Below the pieces are notes generated by a model. The model saw only the letters and a program-made list of their open reading frames with translations, was not told where the DNA came from and made no database searches. Shown here one piece after another: positions 1 through 7,858 of a stretch of DNA of 64,000 nucleotides. The DNA is from Sphingomonas sp. LR60 (GTDB taxonomy: Bacteria; Pseudomonadota; Alphaproteobacteria; Sphingomonadales; Sphingomonadaceae): positions 3,598,501 to 3,662,500 of the forward strand of contig NZ_JASPFK010000001.1 of NCBI RefSeq assembly GCF_036855935.1, written 5' to 3'. Made by a program: the position numbers and the translations under genes. Numbering within the stretch: position 1 is the first letter of the stretch; the number at the start of each line of letters is the position of its first letter.

Positions 1-486
1 CGCCGCATCGTCGATCGTCGTCGCGAGCCGCCGATAGCGTGCGACGCCCTCGACCAGCAGCAACTGGCAATGCCCGCCCGAGACGAGCAGCAGCAGATAG
101 GGGAAGTCGAGATCGGGATCGGCGAGCCGCGGGCTAAGCGCGTGACCTTCGAGATGATTGACCGCGATCAACGGCTTGCCCGCGGCGTGCGCGAGCGCCT
201 TGCCGGTCACCAGCCCGACCAGCACGCCGCCGATCAACCCCGGCCCGGCGGTGGCGGCGATCGCGTCGACATCGGCAAGCGTCTTGCCCGCGTCGGCCAG
301 CGCCGCCTCGACCAGCGGTTGCAGCACCTCGACATGCGCGCGTGCGGCGATTTCCGGCACGACACCGCCATAGGGGCGATGCGCCGCCTCCTGCCCGGCC
401 AGCCGGTGCGCCAGTACCTCCCGGTCGCCGGTGACGAGAGCGGCGGCGGTTTCGTCGCAGGAAGATTCGAGCCCGAGGATCAGCAT
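1..486 (-). CDS. tsaD: tRNA N6-adenosine threonylcarbamoyltransferase TsaD (3' part cut by window edge)
   Basis: Catalytic subunit that transfers the threonylcarbamoyl group onto A37 of ANN-decoding tRNAs (t6A) in the cytoplasm. The minus-strand frame starts at ATG 486 with [17 protein letters not shown], the hallmark N-terminus of the TsaD/Kae1/Qri7 ASKHA-fold ATPases. Further in are the HAxxE-type stretch ending in AARAHVE and the HLEGH metal-binding motif with its two histidines. 162 codons are present, roughly half of the usual 340 residues; the C-terminal part lies outside the window. It is divergent from hemC, as in many alphaproteobacteria, with a 130-bp inverted-repeat element in the gap. 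Family assignment is secure from the motifs. Confidence 0.95.
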   Translation of the reverse strand, partial: MLILGLESSCDETAAALVTGDREVLAHRLAGQEAAHRPYGGVVPEIAARAHVEVLQPLVEAALADAGKTLADVDAIAATAGPGLIGGVLVGLVTGKALAHAAGKPLIAVNHLEGHALSPRLADPDLDFPYLLLLVSGGHCQLLLVEGVARYRRLATTIDDAA

Positions 487-537
487 CGCGGCTATCTAGG
501 GTAACCGGCGCGGCATATCGACCCCGGCGTTCGCTTC

Positions 538-667
538 GTCGCCCCTGCGCAGGCAGGGGCCCATGTCTGTACCGTCGCGCGCTAGCCTGACACACGCCCG
601 GCGGAGTCTGTGTCGGACGACACGCCAGAACGACACAGCCATAGGCCCCTGCCTGCGCAGGGGCGAC
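538..667. repeat. 130-bp MITE-like element with ~30-bp terminal inverted repeats
   Basis: The left end (GTCGCCCCTGCGCAGGCAGG...) and the right end are near-perfect inverted copies of about 30 bp. Each arm contains its own small GC-rich palindrome (541-560 and 645-664). Between them are about 65 bp with no open frame I would call. Single-arm copies of the same palindrome occur at 11190-11209 and 43204-43223. No clear target duplication was seen at the ends. It lies between the divergent tsaD and hemC starts, so it may affect their promoters. Confidence 0.6.
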
Positions 668-725
668 CGCAGGTGTGATGCCGCAACGCTTGCAGGCGCG
701 GGGCCGAGCCGCCAAGAGGTGCGCC

Positions 726-1619
726 ATGTTCCGGCTCGGTACCCGTGGTTCGCCGCTTGCGCTCACCCAGGCAGGCATGGTGCGCGACGCATTGATGGCC
801 GCGCACGGCTGGGACGATGTCGAGATCGTCGTCATCCGCACCACGGGAGACCGCGTCCAGGACCGCGCGCTTGCCGAGATCGGCGGCAAGGCGTTGTGGA
901 CCAAGGAGCTGGACCGCGCGCTGCTGGCGGGCGAGGTCGATGCGTGCGTCCATTCGATGAAGGACGTCGAGACGCTGCGCCCCGATGCGATCGCGATCGC
1001 CGCGATTTTGCCGCGTGCCGATGTGCGCGACCGGCTGATCGGCGCGGCATCGATCGCGGCGCTTCCCGAAGCGGCCGTGATCGGCACCAGCAGCCCGCGG
1101 CGCGCCGCGCAGCTCCGCCGACTGCGCCCCGACGTGTCGGCCGTGCTGTTCCGTGGCAATGTCGACACCCGACTGGGCAAGCTTGCGGCGGGCGAGGTCG
1201 ATGCGACATTGCTCGCCGCGGCGGGGCTGGAGCGGCTCGGGCGACACGATACCGGCGTGGCGATCCCGCTCGACGTGATGCTCCCCGCCCCGGCACAGGG
1301 CGCGGTCGGGGTGGAAACGCTCGCCGATGGGCCGGCGCACGCATGGGTCGCGGCGATCGACGATGCCACCACGAACCGCGCCGTCGCCGCGGAGCGCGCC
1401 TTGCTCGCGGGGCTGCGCGCCGATTGCCACTCGCCGGTCGCGGCGCTGGCGGTGGTCGAGGGTGAGACGCTGGTGCTACGCGCGCAATTGCTGACTTCGG
1501 ATGGGACCGAGTCGGTCGAGGGGCTGGCCGAAGGGGCGGATCCGGTTTTGCTGGGTGCACGACTTGCCGAAGAGCTGCTGGCACGCGCACCGGCTGCGAT
1601 CCGCGTCTTGTTCGGATGA
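726..1619 (+). CDS. hemC: Hydroxymethylbilane synthase (porphobilinogen deaminase)
   Basis: Polymerises four porphobilinogens into hydroxymethylbilane in heme biosynthesis. The 297-residue product begins MFRLGTRGSPLALTQA, the family's signature N-terminus, and has the substrate-site HSMKDV motif. The C-terminal domain carries RADCHSP, whose cysteine should anchor the dipyrromethane cofactor. ATG 726 is chosen because the conserved FRLGTRGS block starts right after it; an in-frame start at 675 would add 17 unconserved residues. The stop overlaps the hemD start (ATGA at 1616-1619), which implies translational coupling. Length is slightly under the usual ~310 residues. Confidence 0.96.
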   Translation: MFRLGTRGSPLALTQAGMVRDALMAAHGWDDVEIVVIRTTGDRVQDRALAEIGGKALWTKELDRALLAGEVDACVHSMKDVETLRPDAIAIAAILPRADVRDRLIGAASIAALPEAAVIGTSSPRRAAQLRRLRPDVSAVLFRGNVDTRLGKLAAGEVDATLLAAAGLERLGRHDTGVAIPLDVMLPAPAQGAVGVETLADGPAHAWVAAIDDATTNRAVAAERALLAGLRADCHSPVAALAVVEGETLVLRAQLLTSDGTESVEGLAEGADPVLLGARLAEELLARAPAAIRVLFG

Positions 1620-2262
1620 CGCGTGTGCTGGTGTTGCGGCCCGAACCGGGCAACGCACGCACCTGCGCGGCGCTGGGGACGGTGGGGCTGGAGCCGGTGG
1701 CGCTGCCGCTCTTTGCGGCGGTGCCGGTCGCGTGGACGCCCCCGAACCGGCAACTTATGACGCCTTGCTGCTTACCAGCGCGCAGGCGGTACGGCTGGCG
1801 GGCGAAGGGCTCGCGCGGGTAGCGGGGCTGCCGGTGGTCGCGGTCGGTGCAGCGACTGCTGCGGCGGCGCGTGCGGTGGGGCTCGACGTCGCGATCGTCG
1901 GGGACGGCGATGCAGCTGCGGCGGTGTCGCGCGCCGGAAAGTTTCCACGGCTGCTCCATCTTGCCGGGCGCGAGCATGTTGCGCAGCCGGGCGCGGCCAT
2001 GTTGATCGTCTATGCAAGCGAAGCACTGCCTGTCGCGCAGGAGGCACTGGCGGCGGCGGTCGACGGGGTGGCGATGCTGCACTCCGCGCGAGCCGCGCAG
2101 CTATTCGCGCTGCTGTCCGAAGACCTCCCGCGACGACGGATCGACATTGCGGCGCTCAGCCCCGCGATCGCCGCTGCGGCGGGGCCGAGCTGGCGGCGCG
2201 TCATCGTCGCGGACCGGCCCGACGATCACGCGCTGATACAGGCGCTTGTCGCACCTGATTGA
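1616..2262 (+). CDS. hemD: Uroporphyrinogen-III synthase HemD, frameshifted in this sequence
   Basis: Cyclises hydroxymethylbilane to uroporphyrinogen III, the step after HemC. The first 40 codons (MTRVLVLRPEPGNART...AAVPVAW) read from 1616. At about 1735 the frame fails, and the other half (DAPEPATYDALLLTSAQAV...) continues in the -1 frame to a stop at 2262. Adding one G after 1733-1735 (TGG to TGGG) would join them into a protein of about 215 residues, close to the family length. The YDALLLTSAQAV segment matches the conserved uroporphyrinogen-III synthase core. It overlaps hemC by 4 bp. A lost base in a G run is the simplest cause; a true pseudogene would need another source of uroporphyrinogen III. 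Confidence 0.85.
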
Positions 2263-2293
2263 CCGGCGCGCCGGGCGCGAGGATAAGTGCCGG

Positions 2294-3166
2294 ATGAGCG
2301 ATCCCCTTGGCACGACGCGACCCCCTACGCGATCGCGGATCGGCCCGGCGCTGGCGATCGCGATCCTCGCCTTCCTGATAGGGCTGGGGCTGATGGCCTA
2401 TGCGGTACGCAACACGCCCGGCTTCTTCGCGCGCGGCGGAGCGAGTGCCCCGGCCGCGCGCCCGACCGCCGCACCGGCTCAAGCCGCCGCCCCCGCCGAC
2501 GCCGCGACCTTGGCGCTGCGTGAGGCGACACTGGCGGCGCAGCTCGCCAACCTCGAGGCGCGTGCGGCACGCACCGATGCCGATACCGCCGAGGCAGCGG
2601 TGAATGCGGGCAAGGCCGAGGCGATCTTCGTGACCTTCGCGGCACGGCGCGCGCTCGATCGCGGCGCGGGGCTCGGCTATCTGGAGAACGAACTACGCCG
2701 TCGGTTCGGCGCGACCTTGCCCGCGCAGGTGGGAACGGTGATCCGTTCCGCGCGCCAGCCGGTGACGCTGGAGGATTTGCGCGAAAGCCTGAACGTCGCC
2801 ACGCCGATGCTGCTCGCGCGACCGAGCGACTGGTGGAGCGGGATCGGCAGCGAGTTGCGCAGCCTGATCGTCATCCACCGCGCCGACACACCCTCGCCGC
2901 TCCCCTCCGATCGGCTGGCGCGTGCGCGGCGGCAGCTCGACAATGGCAATGTCGAGACCGCACTGGCGGAGGTCGAGCGACTTCCCGGTGCGGCGGATGC
3001 GGCGAACTGGACCGCGGCGGCGCGGCGCTGGATCGACGCGCGGGCGGCGCTCGACACGCTGGAGACGGCGGCGATCACCGGTGCCTTCGCCCCACCGCCT
3101 GCGCGACCAGCAGAGCCGCAGCCGGCGCCCTCGCCCTCCGCCTCGTCGGCTGAGAGTTTGTTCTAG
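2294..3166 (+). CDS. Mitofilin-like (COG4223) inner-membrane protein
   Basis: 290 residues. One membrane segment lies near residues 15-37 (GPALAIAILAFLIGLGLMAYAV), followed by an Ala/Pro-rich stretch and a helical region. The C-terminal domain (PSDWWSGIGSELRSLIVIHR, then Ala-rich helices) resembles the Mic60/mitofilin C-terminus. Proteins of this kind commonly follow hemC-hemD in alphaproteobacteria, and bacterial Mic60 relatives shape internal membranes. ATG 2294 is preferred because it begins MSDPLGTTRPP just before the membrane helix; an upstream in-frame start at 2246 adds unconserved residues. It follows hemD by 31 bp and is probably co-transcribed. The exact role is inferred. Confidence 0.75.
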   Translation: MSDPLGTTRPPTRSRIGPALAIAILAFLIGLGLMAYAVRNTPGFFARGGASAPAARPTAAPAQAAAPADAATLALREATLAAQLANLEARAARTDADTAEAAVNAGKAEAIFVTFAARRALDRGAGLGYLENELRRRFGATLPAQVGTVIRSARQPVTLEDLRESLNVATPMLLARPSDWWSGIGSELRSLIVIHRADTPSPLPSDRLARARRQLDNGNVETALAEVERLPGAADAANWTAAARRWIDARAALDTLETAAITGAFAPPPARPAEPQPAPSPSASSAESLF

Positions 3167-3228
3167 GGCGTCGGCGCCTGGGACCACATCTGGGTCTCGC
3201 TGATTGGCCCGTCATGGCGACGAGGAGT

Positions 3229-4818
3229 TTACTTCTTTCCCAGCGCTTCGGCGATCAGCGTCCGTGTGTTCGCGATACCGTACAGGCGAATGAAGCTGCC
3301 CATCCGCGGTCCCTGGCTCGAACCGAGCAATGTCTCGTACAGCGCCTTGAACCAGTCGCGCAGCTCAGCGAAGCCGCCGGTCTTGCCGATCTCATAGACG
3401 ATGTTCTGGATGTCCTCGGCGCTCGCCTCCTCGGGCAAGGCCGCAAGCTCGGCGTCGAGCCGTTCCAGCGCCGCCACCTCGACACCATCGGGTGCGCGTC
3501 GTTGCAGCGTCGGCGCGACATGGTCGCGGTGATAGGCCAGCGCATGGCCGATCAGCCGGTCCAGTTCGGGATAGGCGGCGGGGGTGGCATCCGCGACGTA
3601 ATTGGCGAGATACGCCCACACCTGCTCGCGCGTCGCGCCCTCGCCCATCACCCCGACGAGGTTGAGCAGCAACCCGAACGTCACCGGCAACTTGCCCGCG
3701 GGCAGCTTGCCGTCATGGACGTGGTGGACGGGGTTGCCGAGCCGCTCCTTGGTCGCCTGCCCGGCGTAATTGCCGCGGAACTGCCAATAATCGTCCACCG
3801 CGCGCGGGATCACGCCCATGTGGAGCTGCTTGGCCTTCTTGGGCTCACGATAGATGTAGAACGCCAGGCTCTCCTCGGGGCCGTAGGTCAGCCATTGCTC
3901 GATCGACAGGCCGTTGCCCTTCGATTTGGAGATCTTCTCGCCCTTTTCGTCGAGGAACATCTCGTAGTTGAAGCCCTCCGGCGGGCGGCCGCCGAGCACG
4001 CGCGCGATCTTCGAGGATTGCACGACCGAATCGATCAGGTCCTTGCCCGCCATCTCGTAATCGACGCCGAGCGCGACCCAGCGCATCGCCCAGTCGACCT
4101 TCCACTGCAGCTTCGACAGCCCGCCGAGCGCGGATTGCTCGATGCGCTCGCCCTCGTCCTCGAACGCGATCAGCCCGGTCTCGGCGTCGATCACCTCGAC
4201 CGGCACTTGCAACACGATCCCGCTCTTCGGGCTGACCGGCAGCACCGGCGAATAGGTCGCGCGGCGCTCGGCGCGCAGCGTCGGCAGCATGACGTCCATG
4301 ACGCCCTGCCAGTGGCGCAGCACGCCCTTGATCGCCGCGTCGAAGCGTCCGGTGGTATAATATTCGGTAGAGGACGCGAAATCATAGTCGAAGCCGTAGC
4401 GATCGAGGAAGTCGCGCAGCATCGCATTGTTGTGTGCGGCGAAACTGTCGAACTTGCCGAACGGATCGGGAATGCGCGTCAGCGGCTTGCCGAGATGTTC
4501 GCGCAGCATGTCGCCGTTCGGCACATTCTCGGGGACCTTGCGCAGCCCGTCCATGTCGTCGCTGAACGCGATCAATCGCGTCGGCAGGTCGCTGAGCGCG
4601 TGAAAGGCGTTGCGGACCATCGTGGTGCGCAGCACTTCGTTGAAGGTGCCGATGTGCGGCAGCCCCGACGGCCCGTAGCCGGTTTCGAACAGCACCGGCT
4701 GCCCGTCCTGCTTCCCGTTCGGGTAGCGCTTGAGGAGCTTGCGCGCCTCCTCATACGGCCAGGCCTTGGAATCGAGAGCGGCGGTTCGGAGGCTTTCCGG
4801 GCGGAGATCGTCGGTCAT
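3229..4818 (-). CDS. lysS: Lysyl-tRNA synthetase, class I
   Basis: Charges tRNA-Lys with lysine using ATP. At 529 residues it is the class I enzyme, typical of archaea and of alphaproteobacteria, not the class II LysS of most bacteria. The HIGH-type signature lies in GYGPSGLPHIGTFNEV near residues 47-62. The KMSKS-type signature is KISKSKGNGLS around residues 295-305. The C-terminal half is helical, as in the family. The start is divergent from crtZ with 51 bp between start codons. The gene is convergent with the mitofilin-like gene. A 723-codon open frame on the opposite strand is a GC-driven shadow. Confidence 0.96.
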   Translation of the reverse strand: MTDDLRPESLRTAALDSKAWPYEEARKLLKRYPNGKQDGQPVLFETGYGPSGLPHIGTFNEVLRTTMVRNAFHALSDLPTRLIAFSDDMDGLRKVPENVPNGDMLREHLGKPLTRIPDPFGKFDSFAAHNNAMLRDFLDRYGFDYDFASSTEYYTTGRFDAAIKGVLRHWQGVMDVMLPTLRAERRATYSPVLPVSPKSGIVLQVPVEVIDAETGLIAFEDEGERIEQSALGGLSKLQWKVDWAMRWVALGVDYEMAGKDLIDSVVQSSKIARVLGGRPPEGFNYEMFLDEKGEKISKSKGNGLSIEQWLTYGPEESLAFYIYREPKKAKQLHMGVIPRAVDDYWQFRGNYAGQATKERLGNPVHHVHDGKLPAGKLPVTFGLLLNLVGVMGEGATREQVWAYLANYVADATPAAYPELDRLIGHALAYHRDHVAPTLQRRAPDGVEVAALERLDAELAALPEEASAEDIQNIVYEIGKTGGFAELRDWFKALYETLLGSSQGPRMGSFIRLYGIANTRTLIAEALGKK

Positions 4819-4869
4819 GATGCGCGCCGACGTAGCGAGACGCGCACGCGATGGCTATATGCACGCGCG

Positions 4870-5385
4870 ATGTCGTTCTGGCCCGCCTTGCTGCTGTTCC
4901 TCGCCACCGTCGCGCTGATGGAGGGGTTCGCCTATGTCATGCACCGCTGGGTGATGCATGGGGTCGGTTGGTTCCTGCATGAGAGCCACCACCGTGCACG
5001 GCATGGCAATTGGGAGCTGAACGACCTGTATGCCGTGATCTTCGCGGTGCCGTCGTTCGTGATGATCCTCGGCGGGGTACAGCTCGGCTGGTGGCCGGGC
5101 TTCACCTGGATCGGCGCCGGGATCGCGGCCTATGGCGCGATTTATTTCGGGTTCCACGACGTGATCGTCCACAAGCGGCTGCCGACGCGGTATCTGCCGA
5201 AGTCGGCCTATATGAAGCGGATCATCCAGGCACATCGGCTGCATCATGTGGTCGAAACGCGTGAGGGGAACGTCAGCTTCGGCTTCCTGATCGCGCCGAA
5301 GCCCGAAGAACTGAAGGCGGAACTGAAGCGCCGCGGACGCGCCGGGGTGCGCGCGGCGACGGGCGTGGAGCGCGAGCGGGTGTAA
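4870..5385 (+). CDS. crtZ: Beta-carotene hydroxylase (CrtZ-type di-iron enzyme)
   Basis: Hydroxylates the beta-ionone rings of carotenoids, for example beta-carotene to zeaxanthin, in the membrane; sphingomonads make yellow xanthophylls this way. The product has 171 residues and hydrophobic segments. The histidine clusters of the fatty-acid-hydroxylase/CrtZ family are complete: H25 and H30 (HRWVMH), H37, H40, H41 (HESHH), H96 and H101 (HDVIVH), and H122, H125, H126 (HRLHH). ATG 4870 is the first start after the divergent lysS start and gives the family length. No other carotenoid gene is in the window, so it is unlinked from a crt cluster here. Confidence 0.92.
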   Translation: MSFWPALLLFLATVALMEGFAYVMHRWVMHGVGWFLHESHHRARHGNWELNDLYAVIFAVPSFVMILGGVQLGWWPGFTWIGAGIAAYGAIYFGFHDVIVHKRLPTRYLPKSAYMKRIIQAHRLHHVVETREGNVSFGFLIAPKPEELKAELKRRGRAGVRAATGVERERV

Positions 5386-5388
5386 TCA

Positions 5389-5577
5389 CCCCGTCGTCCG
5401 GACTTCTGCTTCTTCTCGCACTATCGTTTTTAAAGCGGAGCCCCGGATCAAGTCCGGGGCGACGAGCTAAAGCTTGGGCTGACCTCCGCGAGTCAGGCCT
5501 CTCTCCAACCGTTCGCCCGGAGCTTGTCGACGGGCGTGTCCCAGGCACGTGCTTCGACAGGCTCAGCACGAACGGAG
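5389..5577. repeat. Two palindromic repeat units in the crtZ/DUF1674 convergent gap
   Basis: Between the convergent stops of crtZ (5385) and the DUF1674 gene (5590) lie two repeat-like units. The first (about 5389-5467) has arms of the type CCCCGGATCAAGTCCGGGG, a family seen again near 26640, 26855 and 31735. The second (about 5511-5577) carries GTTCGCCC...CTTCGACAGGCTCAGCACGAACGG, an imperfect inverted pair. No open frame here looks coding. Confidence 0.5.
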
Positions 5578-5589
5578 AGTGTCAAACAC

Positions 5590-5751
5590 TCAAAAATCGA
5601 CCGCGATGCCCTTCAATTCCCAATCGCCGAAGCGGACGGGATCGCGACCCAGCGGGTCTTCGGCGGGACGGTCCATCGGCCCCGGTGCAGGCACCGGCGG
5701 GTTGGGGCTGAGATAGGCGGGCGGCTTCACATGATCGGGGCGCTTGCCCAT
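5590..5751 (-). CDS. DUF1674 protein (SdhAF4-like)
   Basis: A 53-residue proline-rich protein ending in DPVRFGDWELKGIAVDF, the conserved C-terminal signature of DUF1674. The eukaryotic relative SDHAF4 helps flavinate and assemble succinate dehydrogenase, and alphaproteobacterial members are thought to do the same. ATG 5751 gives MGKRPDHVKPPAYLSP; an upstream in-frame start at 5784 would add 11 residues not typical of the family. It is divergent from rsmB. No sdh genes are in the window, so the role rests on family membership only. Confidence 0.82.
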   Translation of the reverse strand: MGKRPDHVKPPAYLSPNPPVPAPGPMDRPAEDPLGRDPVRFGDWELKGIAVDF

Positions 5752-5844
5752 CGCGGCGGTCCTTCCGATTGATCCGGCGTACACTACGGCACATATGCAG
5801 CGTCATGATCGCCTTCAAGCCGAGCCTTTTGCAGCAGACCGCGC

Positions 5845-7167
5845 GTGGCTGACGCCCGCCCTCCGCGCCGCCCCGCCCGACCGCGCCCAGATCGCGCCGA
5901 TCGCACGCCGGGAGGCCCCGAGCCGCTCGGCACCGCGCCACGGCGCGCGGCGCTGCGGCTGCTCGACGCGGTGCTGCGTCGGGGCGAGCCACTCGAATCG
6001 GCGCTGGCGCATGCGACACGCGCGTTGGTGGGCGGCCCCGATCGCGGGCTGGCACACGCCATCGCCGCCGAGACGCTCCGCTGGCTGCCCGATCTCGATG
6101 CGTTGATCGACTCGGCGACGCGCCAGCGCCTGCCCGACGATGCCAAGGCACGCAGCGCGCTCAGGATCGCGCTGGCGCAGGCGCTGGGGCTCGGCACGCC
6201 GCCGCACGCCGCGATCGCCACCGTCTTGCCGCTTGTCGACGGCGGGCCGCGCAAGCTGGTTCACGGCGTGTTCGGCACGTTGATGCGCGGCGAGGCCAAA
6301 CTGCCAGAGGTGCCGACGCTGCCCGCCGCAGTGGCGGAGCGCTGGCGCAGCAACTGGGGTGACGCGGTCGCCGCGGCCGCCGCGCGCGCGATCGCTGCGC
6401 CACCGTCGATCGACCTCAGCTATGCCGACGCTGCCAAGGTGCTGCCCGACGCGACCTCGCTCGCCCCCGGGCACGCGCGGGTGCCCGCGGGCAGCGACGT
6501 CGCGGCGCTCCCCGGCTACGAGGCGGGCGAATGGTGGGTGCAGGACCTCGCCGCCTCGATTCCTGCGCGGCTGATCGGGCGCGGCACCGGCACCGCACTC
6601 GACCTGTGCGCCGCGCCCGGCGGCAAGACGCTCCAGCTCGCTGCCGCCGGATGGCGGGTGACGGCGGTCGAGATGTCCGAAAGTCGCGCCGTGCGACTTC
6701 GCGAGAACAGCGAGCGCACCGGGCTCACCTTCGACATTGCGATCGCCGACGTGCTCAAATGGTCTCCCGACACCCAAGCGCAGGCGGTGCTGGTCGACGC
6801 GCCGTGCAGCGCGACCGGCATCTTCCGTCGCCACCCCGACGTGCTCCACCGCGCGCACGGCGGGATCGTCGCGGAAATGGCCTTGCTACAGGCGCGCATC
6901 CTCGATCGCGCGGCAAGCTGGGTCGCGCCGGGCGGGACGCTCGTCTACGCCACCTGCTCGCTCGAACCCGAGGAGGGCGAGGCGCAGATCGAGCGTTTCC
7001 TGCGCGAACATCCCGAGTTCGCGATCCGCGCGCCGCGCGATGGCGAGCTGCCCGCCGAGATCGCGCCCGAGCCCGAAGGCTGGGTCCGCACGCTGCCGGG
7101 GATGTTCGAAGCGGTCGGTGGATGCGACGGGTTCTTCGTTGCGCGGGTTGAGCGTGCTTCCGCCTAG
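5845..7167 (+). CDS. rsmB: RsmB-family rRNA (cytosine-C5) methyltransferase
   Basis: SAM-dependent enzyme of the RsmB/NOP2 family, expected to methylate C967 of 16S rRNA. 440 residues, with a NusB-like RNA-binding domain in the first ~150 residues and a Rossmann methyltransferase domain behind it. The SAM loop DLCAAPGGKT starts at residue 253. DAPCSATG holds C321 and TCSLEPEE holds C371, the two cysteines used for catalysis and product release. The start is the GTG at 5845; no in-frame ATG lies close upstream, and the first ~25 residues are Arg/Pro-rich, so the true start could be slightly later. It heads a + strand run with rpe, the heparinase-like gene and purH. Confidence 0.93.
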   Translation: MADARPPRRPARPRPDRADRTPGGPEPLGTAPRRAALRLLDAVLRRGEPLESALAHATRALVGGPDRGLAHAIAAETLRWLPDLDALIDSATRQRLPDDAKARSALRIALAQALGLGTPPHAAIATVLPLVDGGPRKLVHGVFGTLMRGEAKLPEVPTLPAAVAERWRSNWGDAVAAAAARAIAAPPSIDLSYADAAKVLPDATSLAPGHARVPAGSDVAALPGYEAGEWWVQDLAASIPARLIGRGTGTALDLCAAPGGKTLQLAAAGWRVTAVEMSESRAVRLRENSERTGLTFDIAIADVLKWSPDTQAQAVLVDAPCSATGIFRRHPDVLHRAHGGIVAEMALLQARILDRAASWVAPGGTLVYATCSLEPEEGEAQIERFLREHPEFAIRAPRDGELPAEIAPEPEGWVRTLPGMFEAVGGCDGFFVARVERASA

Positions 7168-7195
7168 GCGCTGCGTCCGCTAACGGGGCGGGATC

Positions 7196-7858
7196 ATGAT
7201 GAAGCCCGTTCGCATCGCCCCTTCGATCCTGTCCGCCGATTTCGCCAGACTGGGGGAGGAGGTGCGCGCGATCGATGCCGCGGGCGCCGACTGGATCCAT
7301 ATCGATGTGATGGACGGGCATTTCGTCCCCAACATCACGATCGGCCCGGCGGTGGTGAAGGCGCTGCGTCCGCACACGACCAAGCCGTTCGACGTCCATC
7401 TGATGATCTCGCCGGTCGACGTCTATCTCGACGCCTTTGCCGAGGCGGGCGCGGACACGATCACCGTCCACCCCGAGGCGGGCCCACACATCCATCGCAC
7501 CGTCCAGCACATCAAGGGGCTGGGCAAGCGCGCGGGGGTGGTGCTCAACCCCGGCACGCCCGCCAAGATGCTCGACTATCTGATCGACATGGTCGACCTC
7601 GTCCTTGTGATGAGCGTCAATCCCGGCTTCGGCGGGCAGCATTTCATCGACAGCCAACTCAAGAAGATCAGCGCGATCCGCAGGATGATCGAGCAATCCG
7701 GCCGCGACATCGATCTGGAGGTCGACGGCGGGATCGACGCCGAGAGCGCGCGCCGCGCGATCGAGGCCGGCGCCGATGCGCTGGTCGCGGGCACCGCCAC
7801 CTTCCGTGGCGGACCCGAGCGTTATGCCGAGAACATCCGTGGTCTGCGCGGCGGATGA
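7196..7858 (+). CDS. rpe: Ribulose-phosphate 3-epimerase
   Basis: Interconverts ribulose 5-phosphate and xylulose 5-phosphate in the pentose phosphate pathway. The 220-residue TIM barrel has the usual landmarks: [13 protein letters not shown] at the N-terminus, [14 protein letters not shown] with the metal-binding His and Asp, DVHLMI, the [10 protein letters not shown] loop, and the C-terminal EVDGGI and [10 protein letters not shown] phosphate-binding segments. Two tandem ATGs (7196 and 7199) are possible starts. The last codons overlap the next gene by 4 bp (7855-7858). Confidence 0.97.
   Translation: MMKPVRIAPSILSADFARLGEEVRAIDAAGADWIHIDVMDGHFVPNITIGPAVVKALRPHTTKPFDVHLMISPVDVYLDAFAEAGADTITVHPEAGPHIHRTVQHIKGLGKRAGVVLNPGTPAKMLDYLIDMVDLVLVMSVNPGFGGQHFIDSQLKKISAIRRMIEQSGRDIDLEVDGGIDAESARRAIEAGADALVAGTATFRGGPERYAENIRGLRGG

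Noticed and set aside
1725..1745. Programmed ribosomal frameshift in hemD
   Set aside because: No slippery heptamer or obvious downstream pseudoknot, and five other genes show similar breaks, so a sequence error is simpler.
3214..5385. 723-codon open frame on the + strand through lysS
   Set aside because: Only the last 172 codons (crtZ) match a family. The rest is antisense to lysS, with His/Arg/Asp-rich composition typical of high-GC shadow frames.
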